From: Mycolicibacterium hippocampi
Lineage (GTDB): Bacteria; Actinomycetota; Actinomycetes; Mycobacteriales; Mycobacteriaceae
Length of the DNA: 64,000 bases
Assembly (NCBI RefSeq): GCF_010723735.1
Contig: NZ_BLLB01000002.1
Coordinates: 5,518,001 to 5,582,000, forward strand
Direction: 5' to 3'
Numbering within the stretch: position 1 is the first letter of the stretch; each line of letters starts with the position of its first letter. The notes beneath the pieces are model-generated. The model was not told the DNA's origin and did no database searches. It was given only the letters and a program-made list of their open reading frames with translations. The position numbers and the translations under genes were made by a program. Shown piece after piece: positions 17,327 to 24,761 of this stretch.

Positions 17327-18115
17327 TCAGTAGTCGGGGATCGGGAGCGGCGAGTTGTTCGAGTCGATGCCACCGTCCACATGGAAGATAGCGTTCGTCG
17401 CGTAGCAGTCCCGCGTCGCCAGATACACGCACAGCCGTCCGAGGTCCTCGACATCGCCGAGCCGATGCAACGGCGTGGTCTCCTCCATCTTCTCCCGTGA
17501 ACCGGGCATCATGTCCAGGCTGCCCTGAAGCCCCTCCGTGGCAAACGAGCCGAGGGCGATGGCGTTCACCCGGATCTTCGGCGCGAGTTCCTGCGCCATC
17601 GCGCGGGTGAGCGCTTCCATCCCGCCCTTGGCCACGCAGTAGGCCGTCAACGCACGGATGCCGAAGCGGGCCGACCCCGAAGAGATGTTGACGATCGACC
17701 CCCGCCCAGCCTCGAGCATATGTGGCGCGACGAGCTGACTCATGATGAAAGCTGACGTCACACACCAGTCGAAGGTGTGCCTGAAGTCCTCATCGGTGAT
17801 GTCCAGGAAGCGGGCGTAGGTCGAGCCCCCGACGTTGTTCACCAGCATGTCGATCCGGCCGAACCGCTCGGCCACGGTGTTCACGACACGCTCGCTGTCC
17901 GGCCGACTCATCGCGTCCGCGACGAGCGCCAACCCGTTCCCGCCGGATTCCTCGATGCCGGCGATGGTGCCCACGATGTCGGACTCGGTCCGCGCGGTGC
18001 CCACCACCGTGGCGCCTGCCTCGGCGAGGACCCGGGCAATCCCCTGGCCGACTCCTTTACCGGCTCCGGTCACGATGGCGACCTGGCCACTCAGATCGAA
18101 CTGTTCCAACGCCAT
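17327..18115 (-). CDS. Short-chain dehydrogenase/reductase, divergent from tetR
   Basis: 262 aa from ATG 18115 with GGAGAGGA upstream. It carries TGAGKGVGQG, NNVGGSTY, NISSGSARFG and YCVAKGG, then FHVDGGIDSN. The gene is transcribed away from the TetR gene at 18217. A TTGACT/TTAGAT promoter with 17-bp spacing can be read on its strand, and the -35 box lies within a TGACTTAAGTCA palindrome, so TetR control is likely. The substrate is unknown. Confidence 0.86.
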   Translation of the reverse strand: MALEQFDLSGQVAIVTGAGKGVGQGIARVLAEAGATVVGTARTESDIVGTIAGIEESGGNGLALVADAMSRPDSERVVNTVAERFGRIDMLVNNVGGSTYARFLDITDEDFRHTFDWCVTSAFIMSQLVAPHMLEAGRGSIVNISSGSARFGIRALTAYCVAKGGMEALTRAMAQELAPKIRVNAIALGSFATEGLQGSLDMMPGSREKMEETTPLHRLGDVEDLGRLCVYLATRDCYATNAIFHVDGGIDSNNSPLPIPDY

Positions 18116-18159
18116 GGGCGAATCCTCTCCACGAGTGCTGCCCATCTAACGTCTGCGCC

Positions 18160-18171
18160 TGACTTAAGTCA
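18160..18171. promoter_or_regulatory. Palindromic TetR operator candidate, copy 1
   Basis: TGACTTAAGTCA is a perfect 12-bp palindrome between the divergent SDR and tetR genes and overlaps the SDR -35 box. The same pattern, TGACT-two A/T bases-AGTCA, recurs at 18842-18853 over the -10 box of the next operon. Confidence 0.6.
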
Positions 18172-18216
18172 ATCAAATCTCTGTGCCCACAACCCCGCCA
18201 GGGGTATCGTTCGCGA

Positions 18217-18819
18217 ATGGCACTGGTGAACAGGCCCTCCCTGCGTCAAACACGGCGCCTGCAGACCCGCGAGCGGCTACTGGGAGCGGCCATTGCCGAG
18301 TTCAAGCGATCAGGAATCACCGCGGCAGACGTCGGTGCGATCGTGTCGGCGGCCGGGGTTGCGCACGGGACCTTCTTCTTCCACTTTCCGACGAAGGAGC
18401 ACGTGCTGCTGGAGTTGGAGCGTCGCGAGGAGGAGCGCATCGCCAAACAACTCAGCCGCTTCGCCCGCTCGAATCGTGACCTGGCAGCCATCCTGCGCGA
18501 GTCGGTCCGGCTGGTGATGGGACTCGAGCGTCGCCTCGGCGCACTGCTGTTCAAAGACTTTCTTGCCCTGCACTTCTCACAGACACGACCACCGGCCGAG
18601 GCGGTCGGCCACCATCCCGTGGTCGTCGCGGTCACCCGCGAGATCGAGCATGCCCGAACGCTGGGCACCGTGGATTCAGACGTGGACCCGATGAACTGCG
18701 CGGTGTTCTTCCTGCTCGGGCTGTACGCACTTCTGACCACCACGCACGAGTGGCCCGGCCAGGCCGCGATGCTCGAGGACTACATGACGCGGACACTGCG
18801 GGGCATCCGGGCGGAGTAG
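18217..18819 (+). CDS. TetR-family transcriptional regulator
   Basis: 200 aa. The helix-turn-helix occupies about residues 15-65: RERLLGAAIAEFKRSGI, then VGAIVSAAGVAHGTFFFHFPTKEHV, the usual TetR recognition region. The C-terminal ligand domain is unassigned. It sits between a divergent SDR and the membrane/NorQD/P450 operon, and identical palindromes flank it, so it probably controls both. The ligand might be a sterol or other lipophilic compound given the downstream enzymes; that is inference. Confidence 0.88.
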   Translation: MALVNRPSLRQTRRLQTRERLLGAAIAEFKRSGITAADVGAIVSAAGVAHGTFFFHFPTKEHVLLELERREEERIAKQLSRFARSNRDLAAILRESVRLVMGLERRLGALLFKDFLALHFSQTRPPAEAVGHHPVVVAVTREIEHARTLGTVDSDVDPMNCAVFFLLGLYALLTTTHEWPGQAAMLEDYMTRTLRGIRAE

Positions 18820-18823
18820 CCAA

Positions 18824-18853
18824 TTGACTCTGCAGATTCATTGACTATAGTCA
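18824..18853 (+). promoter_or_regulatory. Promoter with overlapping TetR operator (copy 2) for the membrane/NorQD operon
   Basis: TTGACT (18824-18829), a 16-bp spacer and TATAGT (18846-18851) form a good -35/-10 pair. The -10 box is inside the palindrome TGACTATAGTCA (18842-18853). Only 8 bp separate it from ATG 18860, so the transcript is probably leaderless or nearly so. Repressor binding would directly block RNA polymerase. Confidence 0.62.
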
Positions 18854-18859
18854 GCTCGC

Positions 18860-19591
18860 ATGAAGCTGCCCACGTTGGGAGGGCGCCGAGGCTCCGGCGG
18901 TTCAGCCACACCGGCACCTACACCGAGTGGGCTCGACGAACACATGGAGGCGTCGCGACGGGCGCAGCGCCAGGCCGACAAGTGGCTCATCTCCGGCAGT
19001 CTGCTGATCGGCACCGCCGCACTGGGAATCTTCGGCCTCCCACTGTTCCTGCGAGGCGTCTGGCTACTCCGCAGGGCGCAGCGCCAAGGCCTGTCCGTGC
19101 GCCCGATGCTGGTGACCCTGATCGGCTATCTCGTCATCATCGACGCCGCGATCAACACCGTGGGCTGGGCGCTGGACCTGGTCGCGAACCACACCATTCT
19201 GGCCCGAATCCTGTTGAACGGCTGGGGTGCGATGTTCGACGCCGGCTACTTCTGGCACTACAACGAGCTCTGGTTGGGCGGCGCCGCCGGCCCCGGCGAG
19301 AAGGCCATGGAAGTCGGCATGATCCTCACCGTGTTCACGATGCGGATCGCAGCGGGCATCGGCTTCCTCCAGATGAAGCGATGGGGCCACCAATGGATGA
19401 TCATCACCTGCTGGATGGGAGTCGTCATCTGGTGCCTGTACGTGTTCAACATGACGATGTACGCCGATGTCCGGTTCGCCGGCGTCGTGCTGCCCGTGGT
19501 CGGATGGTGGCTCTACGACATCTTCTACATCACACCCTTCTTGGCGATCCCGTACCTTCACTCGGTCAACCGTGAGATCTTCTCCGACTAG
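18860..19591 (+). CDS. Five-helix integral membrane protein, paralogue 1 (unknown function)
   Basis: 243 aa; I do not recognise the family. Helices are expected at about 43-70, 83-108, 151-171, 177-200 and 205-233. It is closely similar to the protein at 22279, nearly identical in the last 90 residues. Polar residues kept in both include His111, Asp127, His133 and Glu136 (FDAGYFWHYNE), His177, Asp220 and His234. Such buried His/Asp/Glu residues suggest a membrane metal or cofactor site. NorQ/NorD-like chaperone genes lie between the paralogues, which fits a metalloenzyme needing assisted activation. Function is inferred only. Confidence 0.85.
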   Translation: MKLPTLGGRRGSGGSATPAPTPSGLDEHMEASRRAQRQADKWLISGSLLIGTAALGIFGLPLFLRGVWLLRRAQRQGLSVRPMLVTLIGYLVIIDAAINTVGWALDLVANHTILARILLNGWGAMFDAGYFWHYNELWLGGAAGPGEKAMEVGMILTVFTMRIAAGIGFLQMKRWGHQWMIITCWMGVVIWCLYVFNMTMYADVRFAGVVLPVVGWWLYDIFYITPFLAIPYLHSVNREIFSD

Positions 19592-19659
19592 GTATAGTGA
19601 CTGCACTCAGTGACAGAACTCAGCGTTAGCCACAGGACAGCACGAGGACTGGAGGTCCG

Positions 19660-19689
19660 ATGACATACCCCTGCTACGAGGAGAGCTGA
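19660..19689 (+). CDS. Possible 9-codon leader ORF
   Basis: ATG 19660 is preceded by a strong GGAGG four bases upstream and encodes MTYPCYEES before TGA. The Glu-Glu codons also supply the GAGGAGA ribosome site of the next small gene, whose GTG is one base after this stop. This looks like a translationally coupled leader; a real peptide is unproven. Confidence 0.35.
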   Translation: MTYPCYEES

Positions 19690-19690
19690 C

Positions 19691-19798
19691 GTGGGCGGCT
19701 GGATCTGGGAGATACTGCGTTACGTGGCCGCCTGGGGCGGAACCGGTCTCATCATCTGGTTCTGGTACTGGATGTTCTCCAATATCGGCACCTTCTGA
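19691..19798 (+). CDS. 35-aa single-helix membrane miniprotein
   Basis: GTG 19691 follows GAGGAGAGC. The protein is almost entirely one tryptophan-rich transmembrane helix (about residues 12-30, with LIIWFWYWMF), with a short polar turn at each end. No family is recognised. Its place between the five-helix protein and NorD, and the similar small protein at 22151, suggest a small subunit of the same membrane complex. Confidence 0.6.
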   Translation: MGGWIWEILRYVAAWGGTGLIIWFWYWMFSNIGTF

Positions 19799-19811
19799 GG
19801 CCGGACCCGAG

Positions 19812-21344
19812 ATGTCCGAACTCTCCGACACACACGCCATGGCGATCGAGCGCAGCTGCGCCGTGAGTGCCGTTGCGCTGAGCGAACAGCGCCGCACCGG
19901 TGCGCATCTGGTCAGCGGGCAGCACCGCGGCTTCGGCTTGAGTTCGATGCTCGACGTCGTGCACGTTCCCTACCCCGTGACACACCGCGAGTGGACCCGC
20001 CGGACGCTGACATGCGGAGTGGCTCTTCAGTGTTCGCCGACAAAGGACCGGCTCGTCGACTATCGCCTCCACGAGCTTTCCGGTCGTGAACTCAACGCGC
20101 TCGCGCTTGTCGAGGCCGGCGTCGCACTCGGCTGGGTCGCGGCGAACTGGCCCGGGCTGCTCACCGAGCTGCGACGGCTCTTGCCGGAGCTTCCGATCTC
20201 ACCGGCTGACATGGACGCCGAAGAGATGCTCAACCGCGCGGTGGCGTTGGCCCGCACCAGACAAGCGCTCGCCGTCGACCCCCTCTTGGGGAGCCTGCCG
20301 CGGGCATACACGATGCCCCGAGGACTGTCGGACAAGCTGCGCCGCTCCTTCGGTCGCCTGCCGTGGACGACGAACCAGAAGCGGGCTCCGCAACCGCATT
20401 CCGTCCCGGCCGGCGGTGACGGCGGGGTGCGCAACCCCAATCTGCCGCCACCCAGCCGCCCCCAGGACAACGATCTCGACCTCACCCCGGACCACCGCCC
20501 CGGTATCCCGTACCCGGAATGGAATGCGTGGACCGAGCGCTTCATGCCCGATCACGTCGCCGTCCTCGAGAAGGCACACAGCGGCAGGTCCGGGCCGCCC
20601 GGCGCCATCGCCGTCGACATCCGCAGATGGTTCGAGAAGAACACCCACCGTGCGATGACGAACCGGCTGGAGGACGGATCCGACATCGACATCGACCAGT
20701 ACGTCAGTCACTACGTCGACGTGACCACCGGAGAGGCGGTGCAGCCACGCATCTTCCGCGAACTGCTGCCCGCCAGCCGCGACGTCACGACGGCGTTGCT
20801 TCTCGACGGCAGCTCCTCGCTCGGGGTGCACGGCGGCTCGGTATTCAAACTCGAATTGGCCTGCGCTGACGCGCTGTCCCGGGCGATGACGTCGGCCCGC
20901 GAACGGCACGGCATCTTCACGTTCACCGGGAACACCCGCCACCGCGTCGAGGTCACCTGCCTCAAGGACTTCCCGGATCGCCGGTTCGTCCCACCCGGCA
21001 GCCTCGGACTGTCCACCGGCGGGTACACCCGACTCGGTGCACCGCTGCGCCACATGACGAGCCGCCTTCTCGCTCAGCCGAGCGAACGACGCCTGCTGAT
21101 CGTCATCGGCGACGGACTCATCTCCGATGAAGGCTACGAAGGGCGGTACGCCTGGGCCGACGCCGCCCATGCCGTCGCGGAAGCCGACGACGCCGGCGTC
21201 TCCATGTACTACGTCGGCGTCGGCCCGACCCGGGTGGACCCACTTCCCGAGGTGTTCGGACCGCGACGGTCCCAACGGATCCGCCGGGTCGAGGACCTTC
21301 CCCGTGTTCTCGCCCACGTCCACAGGGAGCTGGTGAGCGCATGA
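19812..21344 (+). CDS. NorD-like VWA-domain protein (metalloenzyme activation)
   Basis: 510 aa. The C-terminal third is a von Willebrand A domain with a MIDAS: Asp332, Ser334 and Ser336 (LLDGSSS), Thr406 in GGYTRLGAP, and Asp434 in VIGDGL, followed by YEGRYAWAD. This last motif is characteristic of NorD, which works with NorQ to activate nitric oxide reductase in denitrifiers. The N-terminal 300 residues are less conserved. No norB or norC is present here. It overlaps the AAA ATPase gene by 4 bp. The likely client is the membrane complex encoded alongside. Confidence 0.85.
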   Translation: MSELSDTHAMAIERSCAVSAVALSEQRRTGAHLVSGQHRGFGLSSMLDVVHVPYPVTHREWTRRTLTCGVALQCSPTKDRLVDYRLHELSGRELNALALVEAGVALGWVAANWPGLLTELRRLLPELPISPADMDAEEMLNRAVALARTRQALAVDPLLGSLPRAYTMPRGLSDKLRRSFGRLPWTTNQKRAPQPHSVPAGGDGGVRNPNLPPPSRPQDNDLDLTPDHRPGIPYPEWNAWTERFMPDHVAVLEKAHSGRSGPPGAIAVDIRRWFEKNTHRAMTNRLEDGSDIDIDQYVSHYVDVTTGEAVQPRIFRELLPASRDVTTALLLDGSSSLGVHGGSVFKLELACADALSRAMTSARERHGIFTFTGNTRHRVEVTCLKDFPDRRFVPPGSLGLSTGGYTRLGAPLRHMTSRLLAQPSERRLLIVIGDGLISDEGYEGRYAWADAAHAVAEADDAGVSMYYVGVGPTRVDPLPEVFGPRRSQRIRRVEDLPRVLAHVHRELVSA

Positions 21345-22135
21345 CCTACTACGCCAACGGCAACGAGGTCCAGCTCTTCGAGCAGGCCTACCGGCAACGG
21401 CTACCCGTGATGCTCACCGGCCCCACCGGGTGCGGGAAAACCCGGCTGGTCGAGCACATGGGAACGCTACTGGGCCGCCCCGTCGTCACCATCAGCTGCC
21501 ATGACGACCTGACCAGCTCCGATCTGGTGGGGCGGTTCGTCGTCACCGGCGGTGACGTCACCTGGACCGACGGACCGCTCACGCGTGCGGTCAAGGCCGG
21601 CGCCATCTGCTACCTCGACGAAGTCGTAGAAGCGCGGCATGACTCGCTGGCCGTCCTGCACTCTCTCACCGACCACCGGCGCACTCTCTATCTCGATCGC
21701 GCAGGCGAAGTCGTTCAGGCACCGGAGACGTTCATGCTGGTGTCCTCCTACAACCCCGCCTACCGCAGCTCGCTCAAGGAGCTCAAGCCGTCGTTCCGCC
21801 AGCGGTTCGTCACGCTGCCCATGCGCTATCTGCCACCCGAGCGCGAAGCCGAGGTGATCGTCACCGAATCGGGCATCGGGCCGGCGGCCGCTCAGCGCCT
21901 GGTCCGGTGCGCCACGGCGATCCGGACGGCGGAAGAGGCGTTCCACTTCGAACCACCATCCACCCGCGTTCTCGTCACCGCCGCACTTCTGATCGCGGCG
22001 GGTGCGACAGAACTGGAAGCCGCGCAGGCATGCGTGCTCGCTCCCCTGTCCAGTGACGGTGCCATCTCCGAAGGTCTGCGAGAGGTGGCCGCGGCCAGCC
22101 TCGCCGATGCCGACAGCCCGAATCCCAGCCGCTAG
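21341..22135 (+). CDS. NorQ/CbbQ-like MoxR-family AAA+ ATPase
   Basis: 264 aa. Walker A is GPTGCGKT (27-34), followed by CHDDLTSSDLVGRF and TWTDGPLTRAV, and Walker B is CYLDEV (90-95); SSYNPAYRSSLKELKPSFRQRF is the sensor/arginine segment. All are signatures of the NorQ/CbbQ branch of MoxR ATPases. These proteins remodel client enzymes to insert metal or activate them, with a VWA partner; that partner is the overlapping upstream gene. Finding a NorQ branch member with no denitrification genes implies a different client. Confidence 0.9.
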   Translation: MTYYANGNEVQLFEQAYRQRLPVMLTGPTGCGKTRLVEHMGTLLGRPVVTISCHDDLTSSDLVGRFVVTGGDVTWTDGPLTRAVKAGAICYLDEVVEARHDSLAVLHSLTDHRRTLYLDRAGEVVQAPETFMLVSSYNPAYRSSLKELKPSFRQRFVTLPMRYLPPEREAEVIVTESGIGPAAAQRLVRCATAIRTAEEAFHFEPPSTRVLVTAALLIAAGATELEAAQACVLAPLSSDGAISEGLREVAAASLADADSPNPSR

Positions 22136-22150
22136 AAGGGAAGCGCCAAC

Positions 22151-22282
22151 ATGGTGGACCAGAAGGAAAAGAACCGCAAGAAGGCCCTGATCGTTCTGCA
22201 GGTCGTCATCTACGGATATCTGCTGACGATGTTCGGAATTCAGCTCTACATGTCGTTCGCCCGCGGCTGGTGGGAGCTGTGA
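22151..22282 (+). CDS. 43-aa single-helix membrane miniprotein
   Basis: ATG 22151, 15 bp after the NorQ stop. A basic N-terminus (DQKEKNRKK) precedes one helix (about 12-34), then a short FARGWWEL tail. By the positive-inside rule the N-terminus is cytoplasmic. Its TGA overlaps the GTG start of the second five-helix protein (GTGA), so production is coupled. No family is recognised; it is probably a small subunit. Confidence 0.65.
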   Translation: MVDQKEKNRKKALIVLQVVIYGYLLTMFGIQLYMSFARGWWEL

Positions 22283-23013
22283 ACTTCCCTCCGCTGAAAC
22301 GGAAGTCGGCAGCCGCGGTCACCGCCTCTGTTCCACTCGAAGGCTCGCTCGGCCTCGAGGAACACCACGAGGAGTCCCGGCTGGCGCAGCGGCGGGCCGA
22401 CAAGTGGATGATCGTGGGCGCGGGCCTGATGGGGATGTGGGCACCAGGGCTGATCGGCTTTCCCATCTTCATGCGCGGCGTATGGCTGCAGCGCCAGGCC
22501 CTTCGGGCGGGATACTCCGTGCGCCCGATGATCGTCACGCTCATCGGCTATCTCGTGCTGATCGACGGCATGCTGAACAGCCTCGGGTGGGCTCTGGACC
22601 TGGTCGCCAACCACACCCTGATCAACCGGGTCCTGATGGTCGGCTGGGGAGCGATGTTCGACGCCGGCTACTTCTGGCACTACAACGAACTGTGGGTGGG
22701 CGGTGCCGCCGGACCGGGTGAGAAGTCCATGGTGTTCGGCATGATTCTCACCGTCTTCGCGATGCGCTGTGCCGCCGCGATCGGATTCCTGCAGATGAAG
22801 CGCTGGGGTCACCAGTGGATGATCATCACCTGCTGGATGGGCGTACTGATCTGGTGTCTGTACGTCTTCAACATGACGCTCTACGCCGACGTTCGCTACG
22901 CGGGCACTGTGTTCCCGGTCATCGGTTGGTGGCTCTACGACATCTTCTACATCACCCCGTTCCTCGCGATCCCGTATCTGCACACGGTGAATCGCGAAAT
23001 CTTCTCCGACTGA
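22279..23013 (+). CDS. Five-helix integral membrane protein, paralogue 2 (unknown function)
   Basis: 244 aa from GTG 22279, chosen because it overlaps the previous stop and gives an N-terminus (MNFPPLKRK) like that of its paralogue (MKLPTLGGRR). The helices and the conserved His/Asp/Glu positions match the protein at 18860, including FDAGYFWHYNELW, RWGHQWMI and GWWLYDIFYITPFL. N-terminal regions before helix 1 differ. The two may form a heterodimer or have alternative roles. It is followed by a bitopic protein and a P450 in the same operon. Confidence 0.87.
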   Translation: MNFPPLKRKSAAAVTASVPLEGSLGLEEHHEESRLAQRRADKWMIVGAGLMGMWAPGLIGFPIFMRGVWLQRQALRAGYSVRPMIVTLIGYLVLIDGMLNSLGWALDLVANHTLINRVLMVGWGAMFDAGYFWHYNELWVGGAAGPGEKSMVFGMILTVFAMRCAAAIGFLQMKRWGHQWMIITCWMGVLIWCLYVFNMTLYADVRYAGTVFPVIGWWLYDIFYITPFLAIPYLHTVNREIFSD

Positions 23014-23031
23014 ATCCACCGAGGAGCAACT

Positions 23032-23460
23032 GTGAACACCGCATCTGAAGACACCGAAGAGAAGGCGGAAGACCTGCCTCCGGGCACCACGCCCTACTAC
23101 GCGCGGATGCACAAGTGGATCAAACGCGCCGTCCTGGTATGTCTGGTCGCGCTGGTCATCGAGGGCGCCTTCACGCTGCCGTTCATGGCGGTGTACTACG
23201 GCTACCCGACACTGAGCCTCACCGAGATCTGCAGTGAGCTGCTCAAGGTCCGCTACTCCGACGACGAGCTGGAGTGCCAGGTGCCCTACCCGGCGTTCGG
23301 CCCGCCGGAAGGCGCCGAGGGCAAGGACACCGCACAGGACGAATGGGGGATCCAGCCCGTGCCGAAGTACAACCGGATCGGATTCCGAGAGTTGGTAAGA
23401 CTGCACGAGGAACGCGAGGCCCGACAGGCCGCCGCACAACAAGGGGCGGCGAGTCCATGA
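23032..23460 (+). CDS. Bitopic membrane protein with extracytoplasmic Cys-containing domain
   Basis: 142 aa with GAGGAG before GTG 23032. An acidic N-terminus and a basic MHKWIKR patch precede one helix (about 32-56). The rest would be outside the membrane and contains two cysteines, Cys67 and Cys82 (ICSELL and LECQVPYP), which could form a disulfide or bind metal. No family is recognised. It overlaps the P450 start by ATGA. It is probably a subunit or anchor of the complex encoded upstream. Confidence 0.75.
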   Translation: MNTASEDTEEKAEDLPPGTTPYYARMHKWIKRAVLVCLVALVIEGAFTLPFMAVYYGYPTLSLTEICSELLKVRYSDDELECQVPYPAFGPPEGAEGKDTAQDEWGIQPVPKYNRIGFRELVRLHEEREARQAAAQQGAASP

Positions 23461-24677
23461 CCGAACCGCTCGCAGCACACGCCGCCAACTGGGATCTGCG
23501 CCACGAGGACTTCAACGACAACGATTTTCTGTACGACGTGTACTCCGTGATGCGTCGACAGTCACCGTTCGCCCGCACCGACAACCCCTTCCTCAGCGCA
23601 ACACCGGCGGGAGCCTGGGTCGCGGTGCGCTATGCGGAGTGTGTGAGGATCCTGCAGGACTGGGAGCATTTCTCCAGCAATCCGACGCCGGAGGGGGCCG
23701 AGCAGCTCGCCGGTGATCTGGTGATCACCCTCGACCCACCGCGGCAGCAGAAGTTCCGCAAAGTCCTCAACCCGTACTTCTCCCCGGGCCGGATGAAGGC
23801 CCTGCGCCCCGAGATCGCCGCCGAAACCGACCGCCTCATCGACGGTTTCATCGAGTCGGGGAACGGCGACCTCGCCGAGGTCGCGTGGCGACAACCCGGC
23901 ATCGTGTTCTTCAAGTATCTGCTCGGCATGCCGATCGAGGATGTCCCGCTGTGCGTCGAGCTCACCGACACCGCGCTCAACGGGGCCACCGAGGACGCCC
24001 GGATGGCCGCCTGGGGCGGGCTGTACCAGCATCTGCACGACGCGGTGACCGCACGCACCCAGCAGCCGCCGCAAGACGACATGATCGACGTCCTGCTGTC
24101 CGCCGAGATCGACGGCGAGAAGCTCTCGTTTCCCGACGTCGTGTCCAACGCGATGCTCCTGGTCCAGGCCGGACTCGAGACGACCGCCAGTGCAATGTCG
24201 TTCGCCTACCACTACCTCGCCACCAACCCAGCCGAACGGGACCGGCTGATCGACGAACCCGAGCTTGTCGCAAGGGCGGTCGAAGAGTTCATCCGGTTCG
24301 CCGGATCGATCCATGGGATTCCCCGTACCGTCACCGAAGATGTCGAACTCAGCGGTTGCACCTTCGCCCGCGGCGAGTCGGTGATCGTCAACTACGCCGC
24401 CGCCAACCGCGACGAGCAGGAGTTCCCCGACGCGGACCGGTGCATCCTGGACCGCCGGGACAACCGACACCTCGGCTTCGGCGCAGGTGTGCACCGTTGC
24501 CTCGGATCGAACCTGGCGCGACTCGAATTCCAGGTCGGCCTCGAGCGGGTGCTGTCCCGGATGCCCGATTTCACCGTCGCGCCAGGACAGCAGCCGAAGT
24601 TCCATGGCAACTCCGTGACTCGTGGATTCCGCTCGGTTCCAGTGGTCTTCAGCCCAGGCGAACAGTCGCGACCGTGA
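23457..24677 (+). CDS. Cytochrome P450
   Basis: 406 aa from ATG 23457. The haem-binding loop is FGAGVHRCLG with Cys348, the I-helix oxygen-activation motif is AGLETT (238-243), and the K-helix ExxR is Glu277 to Arg280. It is a soluble bacterial class I P450 that needs a ferredoxin and reductase, which are not encoded nearby. The Glu in AGLETT in place of the more common Asp is acceptable. It is translationally coupled to the bitopic membrane protein upstream, tying it to the membrane system. The substrate is unknown. Confidence 0.93.
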   Translation: MTEPLAAHAANWDLRHEDFNDNDFLYDVYSVMRRQSPFARTDNPFLSATPAGAWVAVRYAECVRILQDWEHFSSNPTPEGAEQLAGDLVITLDPPRQQKFRKVLNPYFSPGRMKALRPEIAAETDRLIDGFIESGNGDLAEVAWRQPGIVFFKYLLGMPIEDVPLCVELTDTALNGATEDARMAAWGGLYQHLHDAVTARTQQPPQDDMIDVLLSAEIDGEKLSFPDVVSNAMLLVQAGLETTASAMSFAYHYLATNPAERDRLIDEPELVARAVEEFIRFAGSIHGIPRTVTEDVELSGCTFARGESVIVNYAAANRDEQEFPDADRCILDRRDNRHLGFGAGVHRCLGSNLARLEFQVGLERVLSRMPDFTVAPGQQPKFHGNSVTRGFRSVPVVFSPGEQSRP

Positions 24678-24751
24678 CCTACCGGATCGTGCAGTGGACT
24701 ACGGGCAATGTCGGCAAGAACGTCGGTTGCAGGCCGACCATCAAGAACTGA
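24674..24751 (+). pseudogene. 25-codon remnant of a DapB-like oxidoreductase gene
   Basis: GTG 24674 overlaps the P450 stop as GTGA and encodes TYRIVQWTTGNVGKNVGC, then seven unrelated residues and a stop. This is the N-terminal Rossmann motif found in the intact gene that starts at 24762 (KTYRVIQWMTGDVGR). It looks like a decayed or deleted tandem copy whose translation start survived. Confidence 0.6.
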
Positions 24752-24761
24752 GAGGGTGCCC

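Noticed and set aside
19592..19620. A third TetR operator (TGACTGCACTCAGTGA) after paralogue 1
   Set aside because: The half-sites are spaced differently from the two perfect palindromes and it lies within the operon; not convincing.
19812..22135. Denitrification (nitric oxide reductase) gene cluster
   Set aside because: NorD and NorQ signatures are clear, but no NorB-type haem-copper subunit or NorC cytochrome is present. The flanking five-helix proteins lack the histidine pattern of NorB.
18860..23013. Five-helix proteins as particulate methane/ammonia monooxygenase subunits
   Set aside because: Size and membrane character invite the comparison, but I could not match the known copper-ligand spacing, and no PmoB-like subunit is seen. 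Left as unknown.
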